A stretch of DNA of 64,000 bases from an uncultured Gammaproteobacteria bacterium. GTDB lineage: Bacteria > Pseudomonadota > Gammaproteobacteria > UBA4575. The notes under the pieces are model-generated. The model saw only the letters and a program-made list of their open reading frames with translations. It was not told the origin of the DNA and ran no database searches. Position numbers and translations under genes: made by a program. Shown in pieces: positions 1-9,362 of this stretch; position 1 is the stretch's first letter, and each line of letters begins with the position of its first letter. Location: assembly GCA_951812785.1 (NCBI GenBank), contig OX638335.1:895501-959500 (forward strand), written 5' to 3'.

Positions 1-930
1 CCAAACACCGAGCAGTCCCATAATGACGGGTAAGTTCTTGTCTAATGGTGCTGTTTGGAAATGTTTATCCATTGTGTAAGCACCAGTCAATAAGCTGCGA
101 AAATTCTGCATGCCTATTTGTAGTGCAAGTGGAAAGCCAACTGTGCTCCAGAGAGAGTAACGTCCACCCACCCAATCCCACATATTTAGAATATGGTCGG
201 AATCTATACCAAAGGATTTAGCTGCTTCAGCATTTGACGTAATAGCAACAAATTGTTTGTGAACCGATCTGCGAATACCGCTTTTTTCTCTTAGCCATGC
301 TGCTGCCGTTTCTGCGTTAGCAGTGGTTTCTTGAGTTGAAAAACTTTTGGAGACTACCACGAATAAAGTGTCTTCCGGTGCAATGTCTTTTAATACTTCA
401 TCTAATAAATGAGCATCGACATTAGCGACGAAATGAATTTTTATACCTTTTTGAGTGAAATGCGTGAGCGCTTCACTGGCAAGCTTGGGCCCTAAGTAAG
501 AACCGCCAATGCCAATTACTACAATGTCTTTGATGGGAGTGTCTTTATAGCTCAGCCATTTGCCATGATGAAGCTTATTACATAAACGTTCCATGCTTGC
601 TAATTCAGTGTCAATTTCTTTGCTGACATGGGTGTGTACTGGGCTACGTAACGCTGTATGTAGTGCTGAGCGTTGTTCGGTGCTATTAACAATTTCGCCA
701 GCGAACATTTTGTCGCGCCACTTTTCTACTTCGGCTGCTTTTGCAAGATTAAATAATAGAGAAAGGGTTTGTTCGATGACCCTATTTTTTGAGAAATCAA
801 CAAGAACGGGATTTGATTGAATCGAGAATTTTTTGAAACGATTTGGATCTTCATCAAACAGCTGACGCATTTCTACATCACGCATGAGCGATGCGTGGTT
901 AATCAATTTTTTCCAATGCGGGGCTATCAT
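1..930 (-). CDS. pgi: Glucose-6-phosphate isomerase, N-terminal part (cut by window start)
   Basis: Interconverts glucose-6-phosphate and fructose-6-phosphate in the cytosol. The frame is open from the ATG at 930 to base 1, giving about 310 residues of a family that is usually near 540-550, so the C-terminal part lies outside the window. An in-frame TAG just upstream fixes the start. The protein begins MIAPHWKKLINHASLMRD, and the family signature WDWVGGRYSLWS is visible near residues 265-276, after a sugar-binding VVIGIGGSYLGP loop. No strong Shine-Dalgarno sequence is seen. Identification is firm. Confidence 0.95.
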   Translation of the reverse strand, partial: MIAPHWKKLINHASLMRDVEMRQLFDEDPNRFKKFSIQSNPVLVDFSKNRVIEQTLSLLFNLAKAAEVEKWRDKMFAGEIVNSTEQRSALHTALRSPVHTHVSKEIDTELASMERLCNKLHHGKWLSYKDTPIKDIVVIGIGGSYLGPKLASEALTHFTQKGIKIHFVANVDAHLLDEVLKDIAPEDTLFVVVSKSFSTQETTANAETAAAWLREKSGIRRSVHKQFVAITSNAEAAKSFGIDSDHILNMWDWVGGRYSLWSTVGFPLALQIGMQNFRSLLTGAYTMDKHFQTAPLDKNLPVIMGLLGVW

Positions 931-1082
931 CTGCGGATAATACTAGGATTTAAAAACAATTGAGCAGTATGTTTGAGTTGGTTTATGCCGTTTATCAGAC
1001 TAAGGGCGGGAAATGATTAATGGTTAATATCATATCAAGGAAAGATTATTAATGGAGGAACTGTGTGGAAAATTTTGAGCAT
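931..1082. other. Intergenic region upstream of pgi
   Basis: About 150 bases between the pgi start and the terminator. I see no gene, no RNA fold I can name and no clear promoter, although pgi must be transcribed from here. Confidence 0.4.
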
Positions 1083-1114
1083 AAAAAAAGCGGACTAAAA
1101 AGCCCGCTTTTTTT
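1083..1114 (-). terminator. Intrinsic terminator after the panC-side transcript
   Basis: Stem GCGG/CCGC flanked by a run of seven A on one side and seven T on the other, so it could act in both directions. It lies directly after the microprotein at 1131-1235 and would end the transcript coming from pcnB-folK-dgk-panB-panC. Confidence 0.7.
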
Positions 1115-1130
1115 ATGAAATGCGCCCGAA

Positions 1131-1235
1131 TTATCGGTAAATAGTGCCGTTCTTAAGATGTGAGAATAGGTTTAACTGCGCTGCTATATTGATTACAAAT
1201 GCAAGTACTACGAAACCAACTACAAACCATGCCAT
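1131..1235 (-). CDS. 34-residue single-pass membrane microprotein (hypothetical)
   Basis: Short ORF starting MAWFVVGFVVLAFVINIAAQ and ending in a polar, basic tail (HLKNGTIYR). Residues 3-18 form one hydrophobic segment long enough to span a membrane, so an inner-membrane microprotein with a short hydrophilic tail is likely. An AGGAGAA Shine-Dalgarno sequence lies about 6 bases before the ATG, which is better than most genes here have. It is 54 bases downstream of panC on the same strand and is followed by a terminator, so it may be the last gene of that operon or have its own promoter. I do not recognise a family; it does not look like CydX. Confidence 0.6.
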   Translation of the reverse strand: MAWFVVGFVVLAFVINIAAQLNLFSHLKNGTIYR

Positions 1236-1289
1236 ATGTATTCTCCTGAAATTTTGTTAATGACTTTGTATAGCTTCAAGTATACACAA

Positions 1290-2135
1290 TTAAGGCATTG
1301 GGAAAAGTATGTTGTCTATCAAACGAGTCTCTCCTAACCAAGCGGCGGCTAAAACCACAATTTCTCTAGTGGAATCACTAATTGGCTGTAAATTAATCGC
1401 ATCTCGAATATTGAAATATTCAACGCGCATGCTATGTTTTTCTAAATGAGAATATGCTGATGTTTCTAATAAAGAGATTGTCTCAATAGAAAATTGTTTT
1501 TTTACTCGTTCTAAATTGGAATATAGATGATGAGCCAGCTCACGTTGCTTAGGGCTTAGGTGCGTGTTGCGTGAGCTCATTGCCAGTCCATCTGCTTCTC
1601 GCTCAGTTTTTCCCGCAACGATATTTATATGGAAGTTAAGCTCGTTTACCATGCGGCGAATAATTAATAGCTGCTGGTAATCTTTATTGCCAAACACGGC
1701 AACATCAGGCGTCAGAATATTAAATAATTTGCAAACAATTGTGCATACGCCTTCAAAATGTCCTGGACGAAAGCGGCCATCAAATTCTTCGGTTAATTCA
1801 GGGATAAGTATTTTTGGAGCTGATTGTATTCCATGAGGGTAAAGTGATTCTGTGTGGGGAGTAAAAACAGCATCAACATTAAGAGCCTGTAATTGCGCTA
1901 TATCAGTGTCTAACGTCCTTGGGTAATGAGCGAAGTCACTTTCTTGATTAAACTGCAGCGGATTCACAAAAATAGACACAACGACACATTGGCCTAATGA
2001 TTTAGCTAATTCTATTAGTGAAGCGTGTCCTTTGTGCAGGTGACCCATGGTGGAAACCAACACGATTTTATCCTTGTTGGATTTCCAGCGGCTGATATGT
2101 TCTCGAATTTGTTCGGATTCGGAATATACCTTCAT
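1290..2135 (-). CDS. panC: Pantothenate synthetase
   Basis: Cytosolic ligase joining pantoate and beta-alanine with ATP to make pantothenate, the precursor of coenzyme A. Length 281 residues, normal for the family. The HIGH-like nucleotide motif is MGHLHKGH (residues 30-37), VVVSIFVNPLQF follows at 51-62, KDYQQLLIIRR near 151-161 and the KMSKS-equivalent MSSRN at 186-190. It lies 21 bases downstream of panB on the same strand, as the last step-pair of the pathway. Nothing unusual is seen apart from His-Leu in place of the common Ala-Leu in the first motif. Confidence 0.96.
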   Translation of the reverse strand: MKVYSESEQIREHISRWKSNKDKIVLVSTMGHLHKGHASLIELAKSLGQCVVVSIFVNPLQFNQESDFAHYPRTLDTDIAQLQALNVDAVFTPHTESLYPHGIQSAPKILIPELTEEFDGRFRPGHFEGVCTIVCKLFNILTPDVAVFGNKDYQQLLIIRRMVNELNFHINIVAGKTEREADGLAMSSRNTHLSPKQRELAHHLYSNLERVKKQFSIETISLLETSAYSHLEKHSMRVEYFNIRDAINLQPISDSTREIVVLAAAWLGETRLIDNILFPMP

Positions 2136-2156
2136 AATAGAAATGCGTTGTGAATG

Positions 2157-2948
2157 CTAAGCAGGGAAATCGCTAGACTTAACTTCTTTAATGTAATTAG
2201 TCACGGCATCTTGAATGCTGCATGACTGCATATAATTTTTTACGAATGGAGGAGTTTTGCCTGGAGTAATGCCAAGAATGTCTTGTAATACTAAAATTTG
2301 ACCATTGCAGTCTTTGCCTGCGCCAATGCCAATGACTGGAATGTTAACGGTTTTAGTGATTTCTGCAGCCAACTTTGCTGGAATGCATTCCACTAATAAT
2401 ATGTCAGCACCTGCTGCTTCTAAAGTGGTGCTTGTGAGTAATAATTCGTTGGCTGAATCAGAATCAGTGCCTTGTGCATGATAGCCACCAAGTTTATGAA
2501 TGTACTGTGGGCGCAATCCCAGATGTGCGCATATTGGAATGCCGTAAGCACTAAGTTCTTCAACAATTTCTGTTTGGCGTTGGGTGGCTTCTAGTTTAAC
2601 CATTTGTGCGCCGCCTTCTTGCATGAGGCGAGTGGCATTATAAAGCGCGCTATCGATATTGCTGTAACTCATAAACGGCATATCAGAGATAACCAAAGAA
2701 TGATTGACTGAGCCAGAAACACATTCTGTGTGATAGATCATATCGTCCATAGTGACGGAAACCGTTGATGGATTTCCTTGTACTACCATGCCTAGAGAAT
2801 CACCTACCAAGATGACATCCATGCCAGCATGATCTAATAGTTTTGCGAAGGCTGCATCATAGGCAGTCAGGCAAGCAATTTTTTCATTGCTGTCACGCAT
2901 TTTCTGCAGCTGATTAATTGTGATGCCTATGGAATTTTGTGCACTCAT
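2157..2948 (-). CDS. panB: 3-methyl-2-oxobutanoate hydroxymethyltransferase
   Basis: Adds a hydroxymethyl group from methylene-tetrahydrofolate to alpha-ketoisovalerate, giving ketopantoate. 263 residues, the usual size. Recognisable blocks are ACLTAYDAAFAKLLDHAGMD, the metal-binding VLVGDSLGMVVQG and the catalytic-glutamate region ADILLVECIPAKLA, then IPVIGIGAGKDCNGQILVLQD. It starts two bases after the deoxynucleoside kinase stop, so the two are almost certainly co-transcribed. Folate supply from the neighbouring folK fits the cofactor need. Confidence 0.96.
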   Translation of the reverse strand: MSAQNSIGITINQLQKMRDSNEKIACLTAYDAAFAKLLDHAGMDVILVGDSLGMVVQGNPSTVSVTMDDMIYHTECVSGSVNHSLVISDMPFMSYSNIDSALYNATRLMQEGGAQMVKLEATQRQTEIVEELSAYGIPICAHLGLRPQYIHKLGGYHAQGTDSDSANELLLTSTTLEAAGADILLVECIPAKLAAEITKTVNIPVIGIGAGKDCNGQILVLQDILGITPGKTPPFVKNYMQSCSIQDAVTNYIKEVKSSDFPA

Positions 2949-2950
2949 GA

Positions 2951-3601
2951 TTAGCTTACAAACGAAAGCGGGTTGAAGTAATGACGACCACTTTTAGTGT
3001 TAACAATCTGCGATTTTAATTGTTCGTAGTCGCGTTCATTATTAATGAAATCAATATCACTGGCATTGACGATTAACAACGGCGTGCCGTTATAGTGGTA
3101 AAAGAAATCAGCATAAGCTTCGTTAAGCTGTTCTAAGTAATTAGATTCAATGAAGCGTTCATAGTTGTGGCCACGTTTTCGTATGCGTTCAAGCAAAGTG
3201 GGCACTGGCGCTTGTAGATATACCACTAAGTCAGGCTTGGGTGTATCGACAATCATGTGTTCGTAAACTTGAAGATATAAATCGTATTCTGTTGGCGTCA
3301 GAGTGATTTGTGCGAACAGTTGATCTTTTTCGATTAAGTAATCTGCAATTTTAGATTGTGAAAAAATACTGCCTTGGCGTAACTCTTGAATTTGTCGAGT
3401 ACGATGCATCAAGAAGAACAGCTGAGTGGATAAAGCGGCTTCACGCGGTCGTTGGTAAAACTGCTCCAGAAATGGATTCTCATCCACTTCTTCCAAAACT
3501 AATTCCGAATCAAAGTCATTAGCTAAACGGCGCGCGAGGCTGGATTTTCCAACACCGATAGGGCCTTCAATAACAATGTAATCTGGTAATGGAGTGGGCA
3601 T
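2951..3601 (-). CDS. Deoxyadenosine/deoxyguanosine-type deoxynucleoside kinase
   Basis: Phosphorylates deoxynucleosides for salvage. The P-loop GPIGVGKSS sits close to the N terminus, followed by EEVDENPFLEQFY (substrate-contacting Glu in the DENP block) and the lid-type segment ERIRKRGHNYER. I chose the ATG at 3601, one base after the folK stop, because this gives the short N terminus typical of the family; an in-frame ATG at 3634 would add 11 residues and overlap folK. Neither start has a clear Shine-Dalgarno sequence, which suggests translational coupling. A kinase of this type between folK and panB is common in gammaproteobacteria. The exact base preference cannot be told from sequence. 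Confidence 0.88.
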   Translation of the reverse strand: MPTPLPDYIVIEGPIGVGKSSLARRLANDFDSELVLEEVDENPFLEQFYQRPREAALSTQLFFLMHRTRQIQELRQGSIFSQSKIADYLIEKDQLFAQITLTPTEYDLYLQVYEHMIVDTPKPDLVVYLQAPVPTLLERIRKRGHNYERFIESNYLEQLNEAYADFFYHYNGTPLLIVNASDIDFINNERDYEQLKSQIVNTKSGRHYFNPLSFVS

Positions 3602-3602
3602 C

Positions 3603-4106
3603 TTATAGTGATAATCTGGTGAGTCCGTTTGCATAACACCGTGGTTGTAACCGATGTATAGCTCCTAGATTTGGAATCATGAGGTTTTTATTTACTTCGT
3701 GCAATGGGTAGAGAACAAATTCACGTGATTTTATTCCCGGATGAGGGACGGTAAGCACTTGATTTTTAAGTGAATAATTCCCATAGACAAGAATATCCAG
3801 ATCCAATGTGCGAGGTCCCCAACGTTCGCCGTCACGAGTTCTCCCTTGCTCATTTTCAATTGCTTGCAATTTGAGCAGTAGGGGATGTACAGCTAGCCTA
3901 GTTTTTAGCCATGCCACGGCATTTACATAAGGAGGTTGGTCGGGTGGTCCCATCGGGCGGCTTGAATATAAGCTAGAAAATGAATGTAATTCTGAATGCT
4001 CAATTAATGCTAGTTGTTCCATGGCGCCGGCAACTTGAAAAAATGGATTTTGTAAATTGCTGCCTATGCCAATATAAGCATCGGTAATAAATTGATTTCG
4101 CATCAT
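3603..4106 (-). CDS. folK: 2-amino-4-hydroxy-6-hydroxymethyldihydropteridine pyrophosphokinase
   Basis: Transfers pyrophosphate from ATP to the pterin in folate synthesis. 167 residues, normal. Visible family blocks: AYIGIGSNLQNP at the N terminus, SSLYSSRPMGPPDQPPYVNAV, and the signature RWGPRTLDLDILVYG with the two metal-binding aspartates, then VPHPGIKSREFVLYPL. Its ATG overlaps the pcnB stop (ATGA), and a second ATG follows immediately. This overlap supports an operon with pcnB upstream and the kinase downstream. Confidence 0.95.
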   Translation of the reverse strand: MMRNQFITDAYIGIGSNLQNPFFQVAGAMEQLALIEHSELHSFSSLYSSRPMGPPDQPPYVNAVAWLKTRLAVHPLLLKLQAIENEQGRTRDGERWGPRTLDLDILVYGNYSLKNQVLTVPHPGIKSREFVLYPLHEVNKNLMIPNLGAIHRLQPRCYANGLTRLSL

Positions 4107-5398
4107 AATGATTGCTTGTTTTTTCGTTTGCGTGGCTTTCGGTTATTTTGATCCACCATTTTGCGTTGTTCTTGTTCTGATACGGTTTGTATCTGTGTCC
4201 ACCACGTGCAATTTTCTTCGTCTAGCTCTCCGCTACGCGCGCGTAGGCACATGAAATCATAGGCTGCTCGAAAACGAGGGTGCGATATAAGTCGTAATGA
4301 TTTATGGCTACGTTTCTTCAGAAAGCGATTTTGTAATTTCCAGATTTCACAAATAGTCACCGAGAATCTTTTGGGAATTGAGGTGACAGTCGACTGATCC
4401 AATACAGTTGTTCGTCCAGAGGACCAAGCGCCTTCTGCATGAGGGATGCCTTGTTGATTGCTTTGTTCAAGCAATTGTAAATATGGACGCCATAATAAAA
4501 TTGCAAATATAAATGCGGGGTTGACTGACTTGCCATTTCTTATACGCGCGTCGGTATTTTTTAATGCGTTATGTATTAGTGAGCTAAATGATTCGTCATG
4601 ATTTAATGCTTCATGAGTGATTGGGAACAACACTTTTAATAGGTCAAACTTTTCAAGTTGTTGGAAACAACGCACAGCATAGCCGCTATGAAAAAGTTTA
4701 ATCACTTCATCGAATAAACGTGCTGGCGGAATTTCTGAAAGTAAATGACCCATTGGTTTGATTGGGCCTTTAGTTTCATTTTGTATGGCCAAGTCTAATT
4801 TTGCATGGAATCGAAGGGCTCTTAACATGCGTACTGGGTCTTCCCGATAACGGGTCTCAGCATTACCAATCATACATATTTTTCGTGCTTGTAAATCTTG
4901 GTAGCCATGACAGTAATCTAGTACCTCTGAATTTTCGATGTCATAGTAAAGTGCATTGATTGTAAAATCGCGGCGAATAGCATCTTCTTCAATGGTGCCA
5001 AATGTATTGTCGCGAAGAATTCTGCCATTAGCGCCCGCAGTAGAAGATTGACTGTTAGCTTTAGTCTGACTTGTTTGAGCGCGAAAGGTAGATACTTCTA
5101 TGTTATTCCGGTAAAAGTACACATGCACAATGCGAAAGCGCCTACCGATTAAACGGCTATTACTAAAATGTTCACAGATCTGTTCGGGATGTGCATTCGT
5201 GGCGACATCAAAATCTTTGGGTTCGATACCAAGCACTAAGTCACGGACACAACCGCCGACTAGGTAAGCTTCGTAACCTGCTTTTAATAGAGTTTCGACA
5301 ACGTGGCGGGCTTGGCCACAGATTTTGCTTTCATCTATGCGATGTTCGCTAGCTGGAATTCTATTGAGGGCGTGATGATTGTTATTGGTATTTTCCAC
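4103..5398 (-). CDS. pcnB: Poly(A) polymerase I
   Basis: Adds poly(A) tails to RNA 3' ends, which promotes RNA decay. 431 residues. The nucleotidyltransferase core shows LVGGCVRDLVLGIEPKDFDV near residues 46-65 with the catalytic DFD, then RRFRIVHVYF and the RRDFTINALYYD block. Family features near the C terminus (KKRSHKSLRLISHPRFRAAYDF, then a basic tail KPRKRKNKQ) separate it from the CCA-adding enzyme. It is the first gene of the run pcnB-folK-dgk-panB-panC. Confidence 0.94.
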   Translation of the reverse strand: MENTNNNHHALNRIPASEHRIDESKICGQARHVVETLLKAGYEAYLVGGCVRDLVLGIEPKDFDVATNAHPEQICEHFSNSRLIGRRFRIVHVYFYRNNIEVSTFRAQTSQTKANSQSSTAGANGRILRDNTFGTIEEDAIRRDFTINALYYDIENSEVLDYCHGYQDLQARKICMIGNAETRYREDPVRMLRALRFHAKLDLAIQNETKGPIKPMGHLLSEIPPARLFDEVIKLFHSGYAVRCFQQLEKFDLLKVLFPITHEALNHDESFSSLIHNALKNTDARIRNGKSVNPAFIFAILLWRPYLQLLEQSNQQGIPHAEGAWSSGRTTVLDQSTVTSIPKRFSVTICEIWKLQNRFLKKRSHKSLRLISHPRFRAAYDFMCLRARSGELDEENCTWWTQIQTVSEQEQRKMVDQNNRKPRKRKNKQSL

Positions 5399-5432
5399 CG
5401 GCCAATTATAGAGGGATCTAACATCACGGTGG

Positions 5433-5461
5433 AAAAAAAGCGGCCATTAGGCCGCCTTTTT
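5433..5461 (-). terminator. Intrinsic terminator after amtB
   Basis: Perfect stem GCGGCC/GGCCGC with an ATTA loop, followed on the minus strand by a run of seven T. It lies 18 bases beyond the amtB stop and would end the glnK-amtB transcript before pcnB. Confidence 0.85.
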
Positions 5462-5478
5462 AAACTATTTTCTGAAAT

Positions 5479-6771
5479 TTAAAGGTTGTAACCTTTTTCT
5501 TCATGTTGCGTGATGTTGAGGCCGCTACGTTCTTGTTCATCTGTTACGCGTAATCCGCAGATAATGCCGGTTACTTTTAGAACAATGTAGCTGGCAATCG
5601 CTGTCCAAAAAATCACTGCAGCCACTGCGGTTAGCTGGACACCAAATTGATCGGCAATGCTGATGCCTTCAGCCAAGCCTATGCCGCCAAATTGTGACGC
5701 GACAAATATACCGGCAAGCAATGTACCGATAATGCCACCGACGCCGTGGACAGGAAAGACATCGAGTGAATCATCAATATGCAACGTGCGCTTCATGAAA
5801 TTGGTCACAGCAAAACATACGATACCTGCGGTGATACCAATCACGATTGCACCCATTGGGCCAACGTAACCTGATGCCGGTGTGATGCTACCAAGACCTG
5901 CAACCATGCCTGTGACGATGCCTAAAACACTTGGCTTGCCATATTTGATCCACTCAATAATCATCCAGGTGAGTGATGCGATCGCAGCACTAATATGCGT
6001 GACTAAAATAGCCATACCGGCGTCGCCATTGGCCGCTAATGCACTGCCACCGTTAAAGCCAAACCAACCTACCCATAACATACCTGCGCCAGTCACAGTC
6101 ATTGTCATATTGTGGGGTGGTAAAGGTGTTGCGGGAAAGCCGTTACGTTTGCCCAATACTATGGCAGCCACTAAAGCACCTACACCCGCAGTAATGTGAA
6201 CAACTAAACCGCCGGCAAAATCTAAAGCACCTTTGTCTCCTAGCCAGCCGCCGCCCCATACCCAATGGCACACTGGGAAGTAGACAAGAATCATCCATAG
6301 CACGGTAAACCAAAGCATGGCTGAGAATTTTATTCTTTCAGCAAAACCACCGATGACAAGCGCCGGTGTGATAATAGCAAAGGTCATCTGAAACATAACG
6401 AAGACAGACTCAGGGATATCTCCGGACATGCTGTCACGTGATACTTGAGATAAGAATAGATTGTCAAATCCGCCGATCCACTGATTAAGCGAGCCATGAG
6501 CAGTGAAACTCATGCTATAACCAAATACCAACCAGACAACAGATGCGACGCAAGTAATAGTGAAGCACTGCATGAGAACGGATAACACGTTTTTGCTACG
6601 AACAAGTCCAGCATAAAATAACGATAATCCTGGAATAGTCATGAACAGGACTAAAGCTGTCGAGGTTAAAATCCAGGATGTGTTAGCTCCATTCAAGTCA
6701 TCTGCACTAACCAATGCAGGTAGCATTAGCAAAATGCTGAGTAGAGTGTTTTTCTTGTTGATATGATTCAT
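5479..6771 (-). CDS. amtB: Ammonium transporter
   Basis: Inner-membrane ammonium channel. 430 residues with a cleavable signal peptide ending ALVSADD (AmtB proteins have one) and about eleven hydrophobic helices. Pore histidines are in CHWVWGGGW and HGVGGIIGTLLAGIF, corresponding to the His168/His318 pair of the E. coli protein, and the gate block SVFVMFQMTFAIITPALVIG is present. It starts 14 bases after glnK, the normal partner, whose product plugs the channel when nitrogen is ample. C-terminal tail GLNITQHEEKGYNL is the expected GlnK-contact tail. Confidence 0.96.
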   Translation of the reverse strand: MNHINKKNTLLSILLMLPALVSADDLNGANTSWILTSTALVLFMTIPGLSLFYAGLVRSKNVLSVLMQCFTITCVASVVWLVFGYSMSFTAHGSLNQWIGGFDNLFLSQVSRDSMSGDIPESVFVMFQMTFAIITPALVIGGFAERIKFSAMLWFTVLWMILVYFPVCHWVWGGGWLGDKGALDFAGGLVVHITAGVGALVAAIVLGKRNGFPATPLPPHNMTMTVTGAGMLWVGWFGFNGGSALAANGDAGMAILVTHISAAIASLTWMIIEWIKYGKPSVLGIVTGMVAGLGSITPASGYVGPMGAIVIGITAGIVCFAVTNFMKRTLHIDDSLDVFPVHGVGGIIGTLLAGIFVASQFGGIGLAEGISIADQFGVQLTAVAAVIFWTAIASYIVLKVTGIICGLRVTDEQERSGLNITQHEEKGYNL

Positions 6772-6785
6772 TCTTTGCCTTTATC

Positions 6786-7151
<366 letters not shown>

Positions 7152-7253
7152 TTAGAAGAGGGCAGTATGCCATTGAAAAATGCATGTGGCATCAATTAAT
7201 GGTGCATAGCAAGTATTTGCACAGTTATAGTGCGGCCTGCATTGTAATCTAGA

Positions 7254-8240
7254 TTATTGTGGGCGATGCGCAGAAAAGATTGCACGTGTAGGCGCGGGAT
7301 GACCTTCAATTGTTTTGCTGTGATCGTTGGGATTAAGAAAGTTAACTAGAGAATAATTTTGCATCCATTGTGTTGCGCGTTGCTCTTCAAGTTGGGTTGT
7401 TTGAATATTGTGCAATTGGATATCTTCATAGCCACTTTCGTACAACCAAGACTGTACCAAGGAAGGGCTAGGAACGCTCCATACATTACGCATCCCTGCG
7501 TAACGATCTTGGGGAATCAGCTGAGCGCTTTCTTTAATATCAATTACTAATGTTTCAATTAATACCGTGCCGCCAGTTAATGTGTGTTGATACAAACGTT
7601 TTAGATGTTCAAGTGGATCACGTCGATGATATAAAACGCCCATTGAAAACACACAGTCAAATTGATCTAGTTGTGTTGGTAAGTCTTCAAATGGAATGGG
7701 AAGTAAGTGAGCATTGATATCTCGGTCAATACATTGAACTAGGCCATAGTATTGCGCTAAGAAAACTAAAGTTGGATCTACGCCTATGACATATTTTGCG
7801 CCGTCACCCAGCATACGCAATATATAATAACCATTTCCGCAGCCGACATCTAGAATGGTTTTATCTTTCAGTGAGGGTAAATAATTTTGTATCCGCTGCC
7901 ATTTTTTATCGCAACACCACTCACTATCTATATGAGTACCAAAAAAACTAAACGGACCTTTACGCCACGGTTGTAATGAATTTAATGCCTGTAATATGAT
8001 TTCAGATTGTTGGTCGGTGAGGTCGTTAGCCTTGCCTATTTCTACAATAGGCGTATCAAAATTGTAGTGTGTGCTATTTGCGATCGTTAGTTGATTGACG
8101 GCTGACTGCCATTTTGGGAAGTGTCCGTGAGAAGTTTTTGAGAAAACCGCCTCTAATTTTTTTTGGAGTGATGATTTCCAATTTGCATCGTAAGAAAGAC
8201 CATTTAAATCAAGTAGGTGTGAATAACGTTCAAGGTTCAT
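7254..8240 (-). CDS. cmoB: tRNA U34 carboxymethyltransferase
   Basis: Uses carboxy-S-adenosylmethionine to convert 5-hydroxyuridine to 5-carboxymethoxyuridine (cmo5U) at tRNA wobble position 34. 328 residues, close to the 323 of E. coli. The methyltransferase motif I is ILDVGCGNGYYILRM, preceded by the family block WRKGPFSFFGTHIDSEW and followed by VFSMGVLYHRRDPLEHL. It overlaps cmoA by four bases (ATGA), so the two are coupled. Confidence 0.95.
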   Translation of the reverse strand: MNLERYSHLLDLNGLSYDANWKSSLQKKLEAVFSKTSHGHFPKWQSAVNQLTIANSTHYNFDTPIVEIGKANDLTDQQSEIILQALNSLQPWRKGPFSFFGTHIDSEWCCDKKWQRIQNYLPSLKDKTILDVGCGNGYYILRMLGDGAKYVIGVDPTLVFLAQYYGLVQCIDRDINAHLLPIPFEDLPTQLDQFDCVFSMGVLYHRRDPLEHLKRLYQHTLTGGTVLIETLVIDIKESAQLIPQDRYAGMRNVWSVPSPSLVQSWLYESGYEDIQLHNIQTTQLEEQRATQWMQNYSLVNFLNPNDHSKTIEGHPAPTRAIFSAHRPQ

Positions 8241-8962
8241 TTGACTGCAAGTAAAGATACAAAGTTAAGACATTGGAACCAAACGGAGACATTGGAAAAG
8301 CCAACATTGATTAACCTTTGTTGGTGATTCTGTAGAGATTCGCGAATCAACACATTTTCAATGGCTTTTCTTTTTTGGCTGATCTCAAGTTGGCTGTATT
8401 GATTAGCTGATTTGAATTTAGTGTGCAGCTCTTGAAATAAATTCTCTATGGGTTGGTCTTGGAGAATTATTTTTTCGGTGAGTATTAGAGCGCCATCAGA
8501 ATTCATTCCTTGTGCAATTTTTTTTAATAACTTGTGTCTTTGATCAATAGGTAAAAACTGCAATGTCAGATTTAATACTACGAAAGATGCATTGTGAATG
8601 TCTATGTCGTTAATGTCTGCTAGTTGACTATTGATACAACTGCCAGCATCTGCTTGCGAGATCAAATGCTCGCATTGCTTGATCATTGCTGGTGAATTAT
8701 CTACTGCATGGATAGTGACTGAGTCATGCGGGCAACAATTGAATATTGATAATGAGGCTGCACCATGCGAGCAGCCTAAATCATAACAGTTAGTATCTGA
8801 GCGTAAAAAATGTGATGCGATCGGGCCAATATTAGCAATCAGCGTTCTATATCCAGGAACCGAACGATCCACCATGTCATCGAATGCATCGCTGACGGCC
8901 TTATCAAAACTGAAATCCTCTATGTTTTGTAAGGGCTGTTTGTATATTTCGTCTTTGCTCAT
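8237..8962 (-). CDS. cmoA: Carboxy-S-adenosylmethionine synthase
   Basis: Makes carboxy-SAM from SAM and prephenate, the donor for CmoB. 241 residues. Family marks are the start region FDKAVSDAFDDMVDRSVPGY, motif I CYDLGCSHGAASLSI and VLNLTLQFLP, and the late ERLI-type block ending FQCLNFVSLLAVK. Overlaps cmoB downstream. Prephenate would come from the aromatic pathway genes later in the window. Confidence 0.95.
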   Translation of the reverse strand: MSKDEIYKQPLQNIEDFSFDKAVSDAFDDMVDRSVPGYRTLIANIGPIASHFLRSDTNCYDLGCSHGAASLSIFNCCPHDSVTIHAVDNSPAMIKQCEHLISQADAGSCINSQLADINDIDIHNASFVVLNLTLQFLPIDQRHKLLKKIAQGMNSDGALILTEKIILQDQPIENLFQELHTKFKSANQYSQLEISQKRKAIENVLIRESLQNHQQRLINVGFSNVSVWFQCLNFVSLLAVK

Positions 8963-8980
8963 GCAGCAATATATTAAATG

Positions 8981-9256
8981 CTATTGCGCGCTAGGGGGTT
9001 TGGCTGGAAGTCCGTCTGCGTTCCAAATGCGCGAACCCATATTAATGGTTTCAGCCACTTCTGATAGTATTGGGCTGAACTTTGTGCAGCTTTCTTTAAG
9101 CGATGTTTGAAATGCTTTGGGGCTAGCAAGTGCTTTGTCGAGAACCTGAATCATTTGTTCTTTGGTTAATGGCTTTGGTTGTTTGCCGGCGCTGGGTAAG
9201 CAAGCAGTTAGTATGCAAACAAGTAGAACAATAATGCTTAAGGATAAGGCCCGCAT
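8981..9256 (-). CDS. Small predicted lipoprotein, function unknown
   Basis: About 91 residues from the ATG at 9256. A hydrophobic signal segment (SLSIIVLLVCILTA) ends in the lipobox LTAC, so the mature protein should be lipid-anchored from that cysteine. The rest (LTKEQMIQVLDKALASPKAF, then a single further Cys) is a small helical domain I do not recognise. A GAGA Shine-Dalgarno-like sequence lies about 8 bases before this ATG; an in-frame TTG six bases upstream is less likely. It lies 18 bases upstream of cmoA on the same strand and may be co-transcribed. Confidence 0.65.
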   Translation of the reverse strand: MRALSLSIIVLLVCILTACLPSAGKQPKPLTKEQMIQVLDKALASPKAFQTSLKESCTKFSPILSEVAETINMGSRIWNADGLPAKPPSAQ

Positions 9257-9362
9257 GTGCAATTCTCTTAACTAGTGAGGCTAAGTATTTGAGCATAGCC
9301 TATAACTAAAGTCTAATGAGGAGTGTTGTTGCTGGGTAGTACAAGCAAGGGATATTAGTTTC

